A stretch of DNA of 64,000 nt from Mycobacterium sp. 852014-50255_SCH5639931 (GCF_001665605.1 NZ_LZSV01000004.1:144109-208108), one strand, 5' to 3'. Numbered from the stretch's first letter, positions 22,362 to 32,357 are shown. Numbers and translations: made by a program. Notes: generated from the letters alone by a model not told the origin.

Positions 22362-22798
22362 TGTGTGTCCTCGCTCGCGTGGGCGACCGCGTCCACCACG
22401 ATGTGCGCCAGGTGATGGTCGGCAAGCCGGTAGAGCACCTCGCGGCCGGATCGCTCCCCGGCGACGACGCCGGCGGCCTTCAGGATCTTCAGGTGCTGGC
22501 TGACCAGTGGCTGCGGCACGCCGAGCGCGTCGACCAGCTCGTGCACGCAGCGCTGGGATTCACGCAATTGCAGCACGATGGCGATCCGCACCGGGGCGGC
22601 CAGCGCGCGCAGCAGCTCACCGGCCGCGTCGAGAATCTCGCGCGGCGGCGGGACGGGGTAATCGGCCGGCGCGTGTCCGCCGGGCCCGGTTTCGCCGTGC
22701 TCGTGGGCAACCACGCTCATCGCCGGTCCCACGTCACCATCGGCGGTGGCCGGCAGCGAGGAAGGCGGGGATGGGGACATCGACATGGAGAGAGTCAT
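22358..22798 (-). CDS. smtB: ArsR/SmtB-family zinc-responsive repressor SmtB
   Basis: Metal-sensing repressor that releases DNA on zinc binding and controls the smtB-zur operon. The conserved ArsR core is ILDAAGELLRALAAPVRIAIVL, CVHELVDALGVPQPLVSQHLKIL (recognition helix) and YRLADHHLAHIVVDAVAHA, which carries the alpha-5 metal-ligand pattern DHHLAHI. The start is uncertain: ATG codons lie at 22798, 22786 and 22780. I list 22798, giving 146 residues; the others shorten a variable N-terminus only. An inverted repeat upstream (22856-22881) is a likely operator. Confidence 0.9.
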   Translation of the reverse strand: MTLSMSMSPSPPSSLPATADGDVGPAMSVVAHEHGETGPGGHAPADYPVPPPREILDAAGELLRALAAPVRIAIVLQLRESQRCVHELVDALGVPQPLVSQHLKILKAAGVVAGERSGREVLYRLADHHLAHIVVDAVAHASEDTQ

Positions 22799-22855
22799 CA
22801 CCTCGAGAAGGGCCAGGTAGCGGGGAGGGACGCCGTGAGGCGGTCGACTTCCACT

Positions 22856-22881
22856 GTCACATGCATGATGACGCATGTCAA
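22856..22881. promoter_or_regulatory. Candidate SmtB operator (12-2-12 type inverted repeat)
   Basis: The smtB-glyS divergent gap contains ACATGC-N8-GCATGT with perfect 6-bp arms at 22859-22878; over 13-bp half-sites 9 positions match. ArsR-family repressors bind imperfect palindromes of this size. Placement between smtB and glyS is consistent with autoregulation and possibly control of glyS. The role is inferred. Confidence 0.5.
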
Positions 22882-22967
22882 AGACCGCGGGGCCGATCGT
22901 TACGATGACGAATGCTCTGCGCACGGCGGTCGAGCGCCGCTCGTGCCCGTTCAAACCCGGAAAGGGA

Positions 22968-24365
22968 GTGCACCACCCCGTGGCGTCCGTCATCGACACC
23001 GTAGTGAACCTGGCCAAACGTCGCGGCTTCGTCTTTCCTTCGGGAGAGATTTACGGCGGCACCCGGTCGGCGTGGGACTACGGCCCGCTGGGAGTGGAAC
23101 TCAAGGAGAACATCAAGCGGCAGTGGTGGCGATCGGTGGTCACCGGACGCGACGACGTCGTGGGCATCGATTCGTCGATCATCCTGCCGCGGCAGGTCTG
23201 GGTAGCCTCCGGCCACGTCGAGGTTTTCCACGACCCACTGGTCGAGTGCCTGAACTGCCATCACCGGCATCGCCAGGACCACATGCAGGAGGCTTACGCG
23301 GCGAAGAAGGGAATCGACGACCCCGACTCGGTGCCGATGACGGAGATCGTCTGCCCGGATTGCGGAACCAAGGGCCAGTGGACGGAGCCGCGCGAGTTCA
23401 ACATGATGCTCAAGACGCACCTCGGGCCGATCGAGACCGAGGAGGGCTTGCACTATCTGCGTCCGGAGACCGCGCAGGGCATCTTCGTCAACTTCGCCAA
23501 CGTCGTCACTACCGCGCGCAAGAAGCCGCCGTTCGGTATCGGCCAGATCGGCAAGAGTTTCCGCAATGAGATCACGCCGGGCAACTTCATTTTCCGAACC
23601 CGCGAGTTCGAGCAGATGGAAATGGAATTCTTCGTGGAGCCGTCGACCGCGAAGGAATGGCACCAGTATTGGATCGACACCCGCCTGCAGTGGTATCTCG
23701 AGCTGGGTATCGACCCGGAGAATCTGCGGTTATTCGAACACCCCGCCGAGAAGCTTTCGCACTACTCCGACCGGACCGTCGACATCGAGTACAAGTTCGG
23801 CTTCGCGGGCAACCCGTGGGGCGAACTGGAGGGCGTCGCCAACCGGACCGACTTCGACTTGTCCACGCACGCAAAACATTCCGGCGCCGACCTGTCGTAC
23901 TACGACCAGGGCACCGATACCCGGTACATCCCATATGTCATCGAACCGGCGGCCGGGCTCACGCGGTCCTTCATGGCGTTTCTGATCGACGCCTACACCG
24001 AGGACCAGGCACCCAACGCCAAGGGTGTGATGGAGAAGCGCACGCTGCTCCGGCTGGATCCGCGGTTGGCCCCGGTCAAGGCCGCGGTGCTGCCGCTGTC
24101 CCGGCACGCCGACTTGAGTCCCAAGGCTCGGGACCTGGCCGCCGAATTGCGCACGTGCTGGAACATCGATTTCGACGACGCCGGCGCGATCGGGCGCCGC
24201 TACCGGCGCCAGGACGAGGTGGGGACGCCGTTCTGTGTGACGGTGGATTTCGACTCCCTCGAAGACAACGCCGTCACGGTGCGCCGGCGCGATGACATGA
24301 CACAGGAGCGCGTCGCGATGAACGCCGTCGCGGACTACTTGGCGGCGCGGCTCAAGGGTTGCTGA
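22968..24365 (+). CDS. glyS: Glycyl-tRNA synthetase with four-cysteine zinc ribbon
   Basis: Class II synthetase (dimeric eukaryote-like type) that charges tRNA-Gly. Motifs: [22 protein letters not shown]-like [42 protein letters not shown] and C-terminal anticodon-binding domain ([12 protein letters not shown]). Residues C94, C97, C129 and C132 form two CxxC pairs of a zinc ribbon; as I recall the M. tuberculosis protein, it lacks these cysteines. GTG 22968 gives 465 residues; another GTG at 22980 is possible and has better spacing from AAAGGGAG. It is divergent from smtB-zur. Confidence 0.95.
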   Translation: MHHPVASVIDTVVNLAKRRGFVFPSGEIYGGTRSAWDYGPLGVELKENIKRQWWRSVVTGRDDVVGIDSSIILPRQVWVASGHVEVFHDPLVECLNCHHRHRQDHMQEAYAAKKGIDDPDSVPMTEIVCPDCGTKGQWTEPREFNMMLKTHLGPIETEEGLHYLRPETAQGIFVNFANVVTTARKKPPFGIGQIGKSFRNEITPGNFIFRTREFEQMEMEFFVEPSTAKEWHQYWIDTRLQWYLELGIDPENLRLFEHPAEKLSHYSDRTVDIEYKFGFAGNPWGELEGVANRTDFDLSTHAKHSGADLSYYDQGTDTRYIPYVIEPAAGLTRSFMAFLIDAYTEDQAPNAKGVMEKRTLLRLDPRLAPVKAAVLPLSRHADLSPKARDLAAELRTCWNIDFDDAGAIGRRYRRQDEVGTPFCVTVDFDSLEDNAVTVRRRDDMTQERVAMNAVADYLAARLKGC

Positions 24366-24587
24366 CCGGCGCTGGCACCGCCGGTTCCGGAACTCCCGCC
24401 TTGCCTGTTGACCGGCATGGACACGCCGCCGCCACGTAATTAAACGTTTCGTAAAAAACCGTATTTGGGTAGCCGATTGGCTTAGGCTCGATCCGAATGT
24501 TGCTCACGTGTCTAGTCGCCGGGGGTGGGTGTCGGTTCGTGTGGGTGTAGGTGTCGTTGACTCGGTAGTCGGTGGGTTAGGGATGCG

Positions 24588-25781
24588 ATGATTCCAGCTT
24601 TTATGCTGTTCCCCCCCGAGATCAACTCTGCCCTGATGTATGGGGGCGCCGGCCCTGGCCCACTGTTGACGGCGGCCTCGGCCTGGGAAGCACTGGCGGC
24701 GGACTTGGCGGCTGCGGCGGCGTCGTTCGAGTCGGTTGTGACGGGAGTGGCTGCCGGCCCCTGGATGGGCCCGTCGTCGGTCGCGATGGTGGCGGCGGCG
24801 ACGCCGTACCTGCAGTGGCTGATGTCGGCCGCCGGGCAAGCCGAGTTGGCGGCGGCCCAGGCGACGGCGGCGGCGGGGGCCTATGAGGCGGCGTTCATGG
24901 CGACGGTGCCCACCCCGGAGGTGCTCGAGAATCGCCTCCGGCTGCTCATGCTGATCGCCACGAACTTCCTCGGTCAGAACACCCCGGCGATCGCGATGAC
25001 CGAAATCGAGTACATGGAGATGTGGGCCCAGGACGTGGCCGCGATGGTGGGCTATCACATCGGGGCGCAGACGGTGGCGGCGACGCTGCCGGCGTTCAGC
25101 GCCCCGCCGGTAGCCCTGGGTGGACTGGCGGGGCTGGTGACGGCGCCGCTGGACTTCGTGTCCCAGGCTTTCGGAGCGTTCTCGTCGCTGGGGGCCGGCT
25201 TTGTTTCGCAGCTGCAGGCGGTGCTCGGGGCGTTCTTCCCCGGCCTCTCGTTACTCTCATCGATGCCGGTCACGACGATGACCGCCCTGGCACCGATTGG
25301 GATGTACCCCGCGACCGCGCTGATGTCCCCGATGATGGTGCTGGCCCAAAACGTCGGGCCGGCGGCACCCTCGATGGCCGGTGTCACCACCGTGGCCGGG
25401 CAGGCCCCGCTCGCCACCGGCGGCCTGCAGGCGCCGCAATCGCTCGGTGGGCTGGGCGTCGCCACGGCCGGGTTGGGCACCGCGCGGTTCGTGGGAGCGA
25501 TTACGGTGCCTCCGACCTGGCAGGGGTCGATGCCGGTGCCGGCGGTCCTGACGAGTCTCGCGGTGCCGGCGCTGGGCACCCAACTACCGACCCCGATCGC
25601 GACGGGCGGATCGTCCCCCACGTCGGCCGCACCCGCCGGTTCCACCCCGGCCATGGCCATGGCGATGGACGATCGGGACGCCGACAAAGACAAGACCGAC
25701 CGGAGGGGTCGCCGCGGCGGCGAGAACCCGCACGTGGTGCAGCCGCGGCCCAAGGTGGTGCCGCGGACCAAGGGCGGATAG
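24588..25781 (+). CDS. PPE family protein (PPE-SVP type)
   Basis: Mycobacterial surface/secreted protein of the PPE family, exported by type VII secretion. The N-terminal ~180-residue PPE domain shows FPPEINSALMYGGAGPGPLL and the WMGPSS (WxG) turn. A hydrophobic Ala/Gly/Met-rich middle follows, then a degenerate GxxSVPxxW-like motif (GAITVPPTWQ) near residue 305 and a charged tail (RDADKDKTDRRGRRGGE). The 397-residue gene sits downstream of glyS, the PPE40 position of M. tuberculosis. No PE partner is adjacent. The 222 bp upstream hold no gene but are AT-richer near 24440-24480, a likely promoter area. Confidence 0.92.
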   Translation: MIPAFMLFPPEINSALMYGGAGPGPLLTAASAWEALAADLAAAAASFESVVTGVAAGPWMGPSSVAMVAAATPYLQWLMSAAGQAELAAAQATAAAGAYEAAFMATVPTPEVLENRLRLLMLIATNFLGQNTPAIAMTEIEYMEMWAQDVAAMVGYHIGAQTVAATLPAFSAPPVALGGLAGLVTAPLDFVSQAFGAFSSLGAGFVSQLQAVLGAFFPGLSLLSSMPVTTMTALAPIGMYPATALMSPMMVLAQNVGPAAPSMAGVTTVAGQAPLATGGLQAPQSLGGLGVATAGLGTARFVGAITVPPTWQGSMPVPAVLTSLAVPALGTQLPTPIATGGSSPTSAAPAGSTPAMAMAMDDRDADKDKTDRRGRRGGENPHVVQPRPKVVPRTKGG

Positions 25782-25967
25782 CGGGGAGCCGCCGCCGTTC
25801 GCAGGCGCTGAGCCCGCTCGCCGGCTCCGGCTTGGGCGTCGGGGATGCCTGCGGAAGCAAATCCACGTTTTTTCGGGTAATTGTCTGAAGTTTGGCTTAC
25901 GATGTGCCTGCTTGCTGTTATTAGGTTCGGCCACAGCATCCGAAAGTCGGCTGTGGAAGGAGGCAAC

Positions 25968-26282
25968 ATGCTTTTGCCTCTTGGTCCGCCGTTACCAGAT
26001 GACTCGGTGTCGGCGGTTCGGGGTGAGTCGGGGATGCTCGGTGGCCTGTCGGTTCCACTCGTTTGGGGTGTGGTCGTGCCGCCGGATGACTACGACCATT
26101 GGGCCCCGAAGCCGGAAGTGAGTGTCGATCCCGGCGAACCGGCGGCCGATGTCCCCGCCCCGGCCGCGGTCGGTGACGCCAAAGAATGGAACGAGTGGCA
26201 GCGGTGGGAAGGCGAAGCCGAACCCCACTTCGACGTACCGCGCAGCGGAGGCGTGATTCCGCATTCACCGGCCGCCGGTTGA
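25968..26282 (+). CDS. Small acidic mycobacterial protein, function unknown
   Basis: A 104-residue acidic protein beginning MLLPLGPPLPDDSVSAVRGE, with a central GGLSVPLVWGVVVPPDDYDHWAP and an end reading FDVPRSGGVIPHSPAAG. The ATG at 25968 has a very strong GAAGGAGG 6 bp upstream, which argues for a real gene and for this start over the longer frame from 25881. No signal peptide or membrane helix is apparent. It lies 186 bp after the PPE gene and converges with the TPM protein gene across 24 bp. Confidence 0.8.
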   Translation: MLLPLGPPLPDDSVSAVRGESGMLGGLSVPLVWGVVVPPDDYDHWAPKPEVSVDPGEPAADVPAPAAVGDAKEWNEWQRWEGEAEPHFDVPRSGGVIPHSPAAG

Positions 26283-26306
26283 CCGCCGCGTTCTAGGGCG
26301 AGCGGC

Positions 26307-28283
26307 TCAGAATCGGCCGCCGCCGCCCATGAAGCCGCCGCCGGAGGATCCCCCCGAAGACCCGCCGAACGATGTGGGACTCCAGCCGCCGAAGCCGCCC
26401 CGCATGCCCCCACTGAGCAGGTTGCCGATGATGATGCCGCCCAGCATTGCCCCCATGTCGCTGCCCCCGCGCCGCGTGTAGGCGCGCTGAATCGCTTGCA
26501 CATCGGCATTGGCTAACGACTGCGCCTGGGCGGCCAGCGTCGACGCCGCGTTGGCGTGGGAAATCGCCTCGGTCGGGTTCGTCGCCCTCTTGTCCCGCGC
26601 GGCTTGCAGGTGCCGGGTGGCTTCAGCCAGCCGGGTGCGGGCCTCCGGGCCGATGCTGCCGCGACGCGTGTCGATGTAGTCGGAGGCCGCGCGCACCCGT
26701 GACTCGGCGGTGAACAACGCCTGCTCCAATGACCGGTTGAGCTGCTCGGCGGTGGCCCGCTCCTGCGCCAGGGTGACCAGCAGCCCGTTGAGGTCGGCAT
26801 CCGCTTTGGCTAACTGGGCGAACGCGCCGAGCGGGTCGGTGGAGCCGCCGGCACGCGCGCCGTCGACGGCCCGCGTGGCCGCATCGCGCGCCGCGCGCAG
26901 ATCGCCGGTGTGAGCGGTTGTCTCCGCTCTCTGCAGGAGATCGCCCGCCCGTTTGATGTCGGCCTCAATGTCGGCCATGGCAGACGGCAGCCGGTCGATG
27001 GCATGCTGGATGTCGGTGGCCGCGTTGTCCACCGAGTCGAGTAGCGCCCGCGCCTGCCCGAGCGCGGACTCCGCGGCGCGGAACGCGTCCACCAAGCCGG
27101 CCTGCCGGCCGCTGACGGCTTCGGCAGCCAAATCCCGGGCGGTGCCGATGTTGCGGTCGGCGAACGCCAGCCGCTCCTTGGCGGCCGAGACATTGCCAGA
27201 TACGGAAGTCAGTGCGGTGGCGTCGAATTGGTCGTGCAGTTCGGCCAGCCGCTGCTCTGACGGCGCTATCCGGGAGGTGAGCTCAACGTATTGCTGGGTG
27301 AGCGCGTCGAGCCGCGACGGGGCGTTGATCACCAGATCGCGCAGGTTCTCGAACGCCTCGGTCTGCGACTCCAGTTCCGCATCGGCGCGTGCCGCAGACA
27401 TGACGACCCGGGTGAGCAACTCGCGGCGCTGGTCGGGCGTCTCCGGTGTGCTGTCGTCCAGTTGCTGTCGTACCGTGAACGCTTGGGCCAGAGCGGCTTT
27501 CGCGTTGGTCACGGCTTGGGTGAAGGGTTGGGTCCGCTCTTCACCGAACTCGGCGATCGCCAGGTCGAGTTCGTTGGAGCTGGTTCGCACGGCGTTGTCG
27601 ACGTCCACCACGAGTACGCGCGACAGGTCGTCGAGGGCCTGCAGCGGCACGGCGGCCAGCGCTTGGGAGTCGGTGGGGTCGACCCGTCGGGCCGCGGCCA
27701 ATTCGGCCGCGCGCCGGCGCCGACCGCGATAGCGCATGACCAACAGCAAGGCCGCTACCGCGACGAGAATGATCGCGAGCGTGACCAGCAGGGCCACCCG
27801 GCCCGACGAACCCGGTGACGTGTTGAGCCCGTTGGCCGCCGCGACCGCGGCGCCGCTCCAGTCGCCGTTGTGCAAGGCGGGCTCGATCTTGTTGTGCCGC
27901 AAGTCATCGACCTGGCGGGCGTTGACGCTCTTGACGGTGGACGGCACCAGGAAGGCGTAGGCACGGCCGGCGGTGGCGACGGCCAGCAGGGCGTCATAGT
28001 CACCCAGATCGCTGGTACGCACCGTGCGCTGCGCCCAGTTCGCCGGGCTCTGGCCGGAAAAGTCGTCGACGTAGACCACCCACAGCCGGATGTGGCGATC
28101 CGTGTACAGCTTGCGCACCGCCGAGGTGACCGCCGCACGGCCGGATTCCGACAGGGCACCCGCATTGTCGGTGACGTAATCCGCCAGCCGGAACGGGGGT
28201 TGCGCGCCGGCCCCGGGTGCCACCAGCAGTCCGCCGCTGAAAGCAATTGCGAGGATGACACCTAGCAGCCGGGCAGTGCGCAT
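26307..28283 (-). CDS. TPM-domain membrane protein with long coiled coil (Rv2345-like)
   Basis: A 658-residue envelope protein. A signal peptide (about 1-27, ending GAGAQP) precedes an extracytoplasmic TPM domain (YVTDNAGALSESGRAAV, LWVVYVDDFSGQS) to about residue 155. One membrane helix follows (VALLVTLAIILVAVAALLLVM), then ~430 residues of Ala/Glu/Arg-rich coiled coil in the cytoplasm and a Gly/Ser-rich tail (GGSSGGSSGGGFMGGGG). It occupies the Rv2345 position next to dgt. Function is unknown; TPM proteins in other bacteria act in photosystem repair or envelope phosphatase-like roles, which need not apply here. Confidence 0.88.
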   Translation of the reverse strand: MRTARLLGVILAIAFSGGLLVAPGAGAQPPFRLADYVTDNAGALSESGRAAVTSAVRKLYTDRHIRLWVVYVDDFSGQSPANWAQRTVRTSDLGDYDALLAVATAGRAYAFLVPSTVKSVNARQVDDLRHNKIEPALHNGDWSGAAVAAANGLNTSPGSSGRVALLVTLAIILVAVAALLLVMRYRGRRRRAAELAAARRVDPTDSQALAAVPLQALDDLSRVLVVDVDNAVRTSSNELDLAIAEFGEERTQPFTQAVTNAKAALAQAFTVRQQLDDSTPETPDQRRELLTRVVMSAARADAELESQTEAFENLRDLVINAPSRLDALTQQYVELTSRIAPSEQRLAELHDQFDATALTSVSGNVSAAKERLAFADRNIGTARDLAAEAVSGRQAGLVDAFRAAESALGQARALLDSVDNAATDIQHAIDRLPSAMADIEADIKRAGDLLQRAETTAHTGDLRAARDAATRAVDGARAGGSTDPLGAFAQLAKADADLNGLLVTLAQERATAEQLNRSLEQALFTAESRVRAASDYIDTRRGSIGPEARTRLAEATRHLQAARDKRATNPTEAISHANAASTLAAQAQSLANADVQAIQRAYTRRGGSDMGAMLGGIIIGNLLSGGMRGGFGGWSPTSFGGSSGGSSGGGFMGGGGRF

Positions 28284-28372
28284 GACGTCAATCTAGCCCC
28301 GCGGCGACGCGGGCAAAGAGCCGTGCGACGGAGCGGTCCGCCGTCCCGCGTTCCCTGGCAGACTGTGCTGCG

Positions 28373-29662
28373 GTGACTAAGAAGGCGGACATGAATCGGC
28401 AAGACCCCTACGACGACTTCGACCGTCAACGGCGGGTACGCGAAGCGCCGAAGACTGCCGGCCTACCGGGTACGGAAGGTCAGCACCGCACCGACTTCGC
28501 CCGGGACCGGGCCCGGGTACTGCACAGCGCCGCGCTGCGCCGGCTTGCCGACAAGACCCAGGTCGTCGGGCCCCGCGAAGGTGACACCCCACGCACCCGG
28601 CTGACGCACTCGCTGGAGGTCGCCCAGATCGGGCGGGGGATGGCGGTCGGCTTGGGTTGCGACCTCGACCTGGTCGAGCTGGCCGGCCTGGCCCACGATA
28701 TCGGCCACCCCCCGTACGGCCACAACGGCGAGCGCGCCCTGGATGAGTTCGCCGCCGACTACGGCGGTTTCGAGGGGAATGCGCAAAACTTCCGCATCCT
28801 GACCAGCCTCGAGCCCAAAGTGCTTGACGAGCAAGGCAATAGCGCGGGGCTCAACCTGACCCGCGCCTCCCTGGACGCGGTCACCAAGTATCCGTGGTAC
28901 CGCGGCAGAGGGCTGGGTCAAGAGAGAAGGAAGTTCGGGTTCTACGACGAGGACCGCGAGCCGGCGGCCTGGGTTCGCGCCCGCGCGCCGGAGGGCCGGA
29001 TGTGCCTGGAAGCGCAGGTGATGGACTGGGCCGACGATATCGCCTATTCGGTCCACGACGTCGAGGACGGCGTCGTCTCTCAGCGCATCGACCTGCGCGT
29101 GCTCGCCGACGACGACGAGGCGGCCGCCCTGGCCAAACTGGGCGAGAGCGAATTCTCCCGGGTGAGCGCCGACGACTTCATGGCGGCCGCCCGGCGGCTC
29201 TCCGGGCTGCCGGTGGTCGCCGCCGTCGGCAAGTACGACGCCACGCTGGCCGCGGCGGTCGCGCTCAAGCGACTCACCAGTGAATTGGTCGGCCGGTTCG
29301 CCTCGGCCGCCGTTGCCACCACGCGCGCCGCGGCCGGGCCAGGGCCGCTGGTCCGCTACCGGGCCGACCTGCTGGTGCCCGACCTGGTGCGCGCGGAGGT
29401 CGCCCTGCTGAAAATCCTGGCGCTGCAATTCATCATGTCCGATCCGAGACATCTCAACACCCAGGGCCTGCAGCGTGAACGGATCCACCGGGTGGCGCGG
29501 TGGCTCTACTCCGGGGCACCCCAGACACTCGACCCGGTCTTCGCCGCGGCGTTCACCACCGCGGCCGACGACCGCGCCCGGCTACGTGTCGTCGTCGATC
29601 AGATCGCCTCATATACCGAGGGCCGGCTGGAACGTATCGACGCGCGTCAGGCCACCGGTTAG
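28373..29662 (+). CDS. dgt: Deoxyguanosinetriphosphate triphosphohydrolase-like protein Dgt
   Basis: HD-domain dNTP triphosphohydrolase that cuts dGTP to deoxyguanosine and triphosphate. The HD metal site is visible: [29 protein letters not shown] and further [17 protein letters not shown]. The 429-residue length is normal. The GTG at 28373 is used; the family core starts at [12 protein letters not shown], so the ATG at 28391 is also possible. It leads a forward run dgt-sodC-like-dnaG and is divergent from the TPM gene. Confidence 0.93.
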   Translation: MTKKADMNRQDPYDDFDRQRRVREAPKTAGLPGTEGQHRTDFARDRARVLHSAALRRLADKTQVVGPREGDTPRTRLTHSLEVAQIGRGMAVGLGCDLDLVELAGLAHDIGHPPYGHNGERALDEFAADYGGFEGNAQNFRILTSLEPKVLDEQGNSAGLNLTRASLDAVTKYPWYRGRGLGQERRKFGFYDEDREPAAWVRARAPEGRMCLEAQVMDWADDIAYSVHDVEDGVVSQRIDLRVLADDDEAAALAKLGESEFSRVSADDFMAAARRLSGLPVVAAVGKYDATLAAAVALKRLTSELVGRFASAAVATTRAAAGPGPLVRYRADLLVPDLVRAEVALLKILALQFIMSDPRHLNTQGLQRERIHRVARWLYSGAPQTLDPVFAAAFTTAADDRARLRVVVDQIASYTEGRLERIDARQATG

Positions 29663-29726
29663 CCGCTACTCGGCCGCAGGTCATCCCACGGCAGCCCCCT
29701 CGTCGCCGCGGGCTAGGCTGCCCGAC

Positions 29727-30335
29727 ATGACCAAATTCAGCGGTATCGCCACCCTCGCGGTGGGGCTTCCCGTCGTCGCCATGACCGCCTGCAGCTCACC
29801 CCAACAGGCGAGCACCCAGCCCGGCACCACCCCTCCGGTGAAGAGCGCCCCACCGGCGTCGTCGGGTGAGACGACGACGCCCGCGCCCAACGGCGAATCG
29901 CTCACCGCGCAACTGAAGACGCCGGACGGGCGGTCGGCTGCCACGGCGACGTTCGACTTCACCGGCGGGTACGTGACCGTCACCGTCAAGACGGTGGCCG
30001 GCGGCATCCTGTCACCCGGCTTGCACGGCCTGCACGTCCACGAGATCGGCAAATGCGAGCCCAACTCGGTCGCCCCGACCGGCGGTCCGCCCGGAAACTT
30101 CCTGTCCGCCGGCGGCCACTACCAGGCGCCCGGACACACCGGCAAGCCGGAGAGCGGCGACCTGTCGTCGCTGGAGGTGCGTTCGGACGGCTCGGCGTAC
30201 CTGGTCACCACCACGGATGCGTTCAACCGGGACGAGCTGCTGGGCGGCAACAAGACTGCCTTGATGCTGCACGGCGCCCAAGACACCGACACCGCGATGG
30301 AACGGGTGGCATGCGGCGTCATCGGAACCGGATAG
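29727..30335 (+). CDS. Shortened Cu-only superoxide dismutase-like lipoprotein (SodC-like)
   Basis: Lipoprotein of 202 residues related to mycobacterial SodC. The lipobox ends at Cys22 (VAMTAC), followed by a Thr/Pro/Ser linker and a Cu,Zn-SOD fold. Candidate copper ligands are His103 and His105 (HGLHVH), His131 (AGGHY) and His182 (LMLHG). The disulfide cysteines C110 and C196 and the active-site Arg in ERVACGVIG are kept. Compared with M. tuberculosis SodC (240 residues) about 28 residues are missing between LMLHG and RVACGVIG, the loop that guides substrate. SodC of mycobacteria is already zinc-free. Activity is therefore uncertain. It lies between dgt and dnaG. Confidence 0.8.
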   Translation: MTKFSGIATLAVGLPVVAMTACSSPQQASTQPGTTPPVKSAPPASSGETTTPAPNGESLTAQLKTPDGRSAATATFDFTGGYVTVTVKTVAGGILSPGLHGLHVHEIGKCEPNSVAPTGGPPGNFLSAGGHYQAPGHTGKPESGDLSSLEVRSDGSAYLVTTTDAFNRDELLGGNKTALMLHGAQDTDTAMERVACGVIGTG

Positions 30336-30365
30336 CCGGCCGGTTCGGCGCTCTAGACTGAGCCG

Positions 30366-32357
30366 ATGTCCAGCCCGGCAGGTTCGTGGGGGCACCACCC
30401 GCGCGCGGGGGAGGATGACGCCCGGCCAAGGGGCCGGGGCCGGATTCCCGATCGTGATATCGCCGCCATCCGCGAGCGGGTGCGCATCGACGAAGTCGTC
30501 GGCGATTACGTCCAATTGCGGCGCGCCGGTGCCGATTCCCTCAAGGGCCTGTGCCCGTTTCATGACGAGAAGTCGCCGTCGTTCCACGTTCGCCCCAACC
30601 ACGGCCACTTCCACTGCTTCGGTTGCGGGGAGGGCGGCGACGTCTACGCCTTCATCCAGAAGATCGAACACGTCACCTTCGTCGAGGCCGTCGAGCTGCT
30701 CGCCGACCGCATCGGCCACACCATCAGCTACACCGGCCCGGCGACCAGCGTGCAGCGCGACCGCGGCAGCCGCAGCCGGCTCGTCGCGGCCAACGCGGCC
30801 GCGGCGGAGTTCTACGCGGCGGCGCTGGAATCCGACGAGGCGGCACCGGCCCGCCAGTACCTGACGGAACGGAACTTCGACGCCGAGGCGGCCCGCCGAT
30901 TCGGGTGCGGATTCGCGCCGTCCGGGTGGGACTCACTGACAAAACATTTGGTGCGCAAGGGTTTCGAGTTCAAGGAGCTGGAAGCGGCCGGCCTGTCGCG
31001 GCAGGGGCGGCGCGGCCCGATCGACCGCTTCCACCGCCGGCTGTTGTGGCCCATCCGCAGCGCGGCCGGCGAGGTGATCGGGTTCGGCGCCCGCCGCCTT
31101 TTCGACGACGATCCGATGGAAGCCAAGTACATCAATACCCCCGAGACGCTGCTGTACAAGAAGTCGTCGGTGATGTTCGGCATCGATCTGGCCAAACGCG
31201 ACATCGCCAAGGGCCACCAGGCGGTCGTCGTCGAGGGCTACACCGACGTGATGGCGATGCATCTGGCCGGCGTCACCACCGCCGTGGCGTCGTGCGGCAC
31301 CGCATTCGGCGACGAGCATCTGTCGATGCTGCGCCGACTGATGATGGACGACAGCTTCTTCCGCGGGGAGCTGATCTACGTCTTCGACGGTGATGCGGCC
31401 GGCCGCGCTGCCGCGCTCAAGGCCTTTGGCGGCGAGCAGAATCTGGCGGGGCAATCCTTCGTCGCGGTGGCCCCGGACGGCATGGATCCCTGCGACTTGC
31501 GCTTGAAGTCCGGCGACGGCGCGCTGCGCGACCTGGTCGCGCGGCGCACCCCCTTGTTCGAATTCGCGATACGCACCGCGATCGCCGAGATGGACCTGGA
31601 CAGCGCCGAGGGCAGAGTCGCGGCGCTGCGCCGCTGCGTGCCGATGGTGAGCCAGATCAAAGACCCCACGCTGCGCGACGAGTACGCCCGCCAGCTCGCC
31701 GGCTGGGTGGGCTGGGACGACGTGGCGCAGGTCATCGATCGGGTGCGCACCCAGGCCAAGAAGTCGCCGGCCCCGGCGCGGGGCGGTTCCGCCCCGAACG
31801 CCCCCCGCGGCGCCGCTCAGCAGCCCCGCGGGGCGGCCCCGGGCCGCCCCGCCGCCGCACTTCCCGACCCTCGTGACCCGACGCTCAGGCCGCAGCGTGC
31901 GGCGCTCAAGTCGGCGTTGCAGTATCCGGCGCTGGCCGGGCCGGTGTTCGACACGCTCCCCGTCGAAAGCTTCACCCATCCCGGTTACGCCGCCGTGCGC
32001 GCTGCCATCGAGGCCGCGGGCGGCACGTCGGGCGGCATCACCGGGGCACAGTGGATCGACGCGGTGCGCCAACGCGCCGGCTCAGACCTGACCGCCGGGC
32101 TGGTCAGCGAGCTCGGCGTGGAGGCCATCCAGGTCGACGACGACGAGAAGCTGGTGCGTTACATCGCCGGCGTGCTGGCCCGGCTGCAGGAAGTGTGGAT
32201 GGGCCGGCAGATCGCGGAGGTGAAGTCCAAGCTGCAGCGCATGTCGCCGATCGAACAGGGCGACGAGTACCACGCGTTATTCGGTGACCTGGTAGCCATG
32301 GAGGCCTACCGGCGCAGCCTGCTGGAGCAGGCTAGCGGCGACGATCTGACGATGTGA
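30366..32357 (+). CDS. dnaG: DNA primase DnaG
   Basis: Synthesises RNA primers for replication. The 663-residue protein has the N-terminal zinc-binding domain (CPFHDEKSPSFHV, then CFGCGEGGDV), the RNA polymerase/TOPRIM core (VVVEGYTDVMAMHLAG, YVFDGDAAGRAAA) and a C-terminal helicase-binding part. An N-terminal extension of about 22 Pro/Arg-rich residues precedes RIPDRDIAAIRERV, which is where other mycobacterial primases begin. A Pro/Ala-rich linker lies around residue 470-500. Its 3' end overlaps the convergent small gene by 26 bp. Confidence 0.95.
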   Translation: MSSPAGSWGHHPRAGEDDARPRGRGRIPDRDIAAIRERVRIDEVVGDYVQLRRAGADSLKGLCPFHDEKSPSFHVRPNHGHFHCFGCGEGGDVYAFIQKIEHVTFVEAVELLADRIGHTISYTGPATSVQRDRGSRSRLVAANAAAAEFYAAALESDEAAPARQYLTERNFDAEAARRFGCGFAPSGWDSLTKHLVRKGFEFKELEAAGLSRQGRRGPIDRFHRRLLWPIRSAAGEVIGFGARRLFDDDPMEAKYINTPETLLYKKSSVMFGIDLAKRDIAKGHQAVVVEGYTDVMAMHLAGVTTAVASCGTAFGDEHLSMLRRLMMDDSFFRGELIYVFDGDAAGRAAALKAFGGEQNLAGQSFVAVAPDGMDPCDLRLKSGDGALRDLVARRTPLFEFAIRTAIAEMDLDSAEGRVAALRRCVPMVSQIKDPTLRDEYARQLAGWVGWDDVAQVIDRVRTQAKKSPAPARGGSAPNAPRGAAQQPRGAAPGRPAAALPDPRDPTLRPQRAALKSALQYPALAGPVFDTLPVESFTHPGYAAVRAAIEAAGGTSGGITGAQWIDAVRQRAGSDLTAGLVSELGVEAIQVDDDEKLVRYIAGVLARLQEVWMGRQIAEVKSKLQRMSPIEQGDEYHALFGDLVAMEAYRRSLLEQASGDDLTM

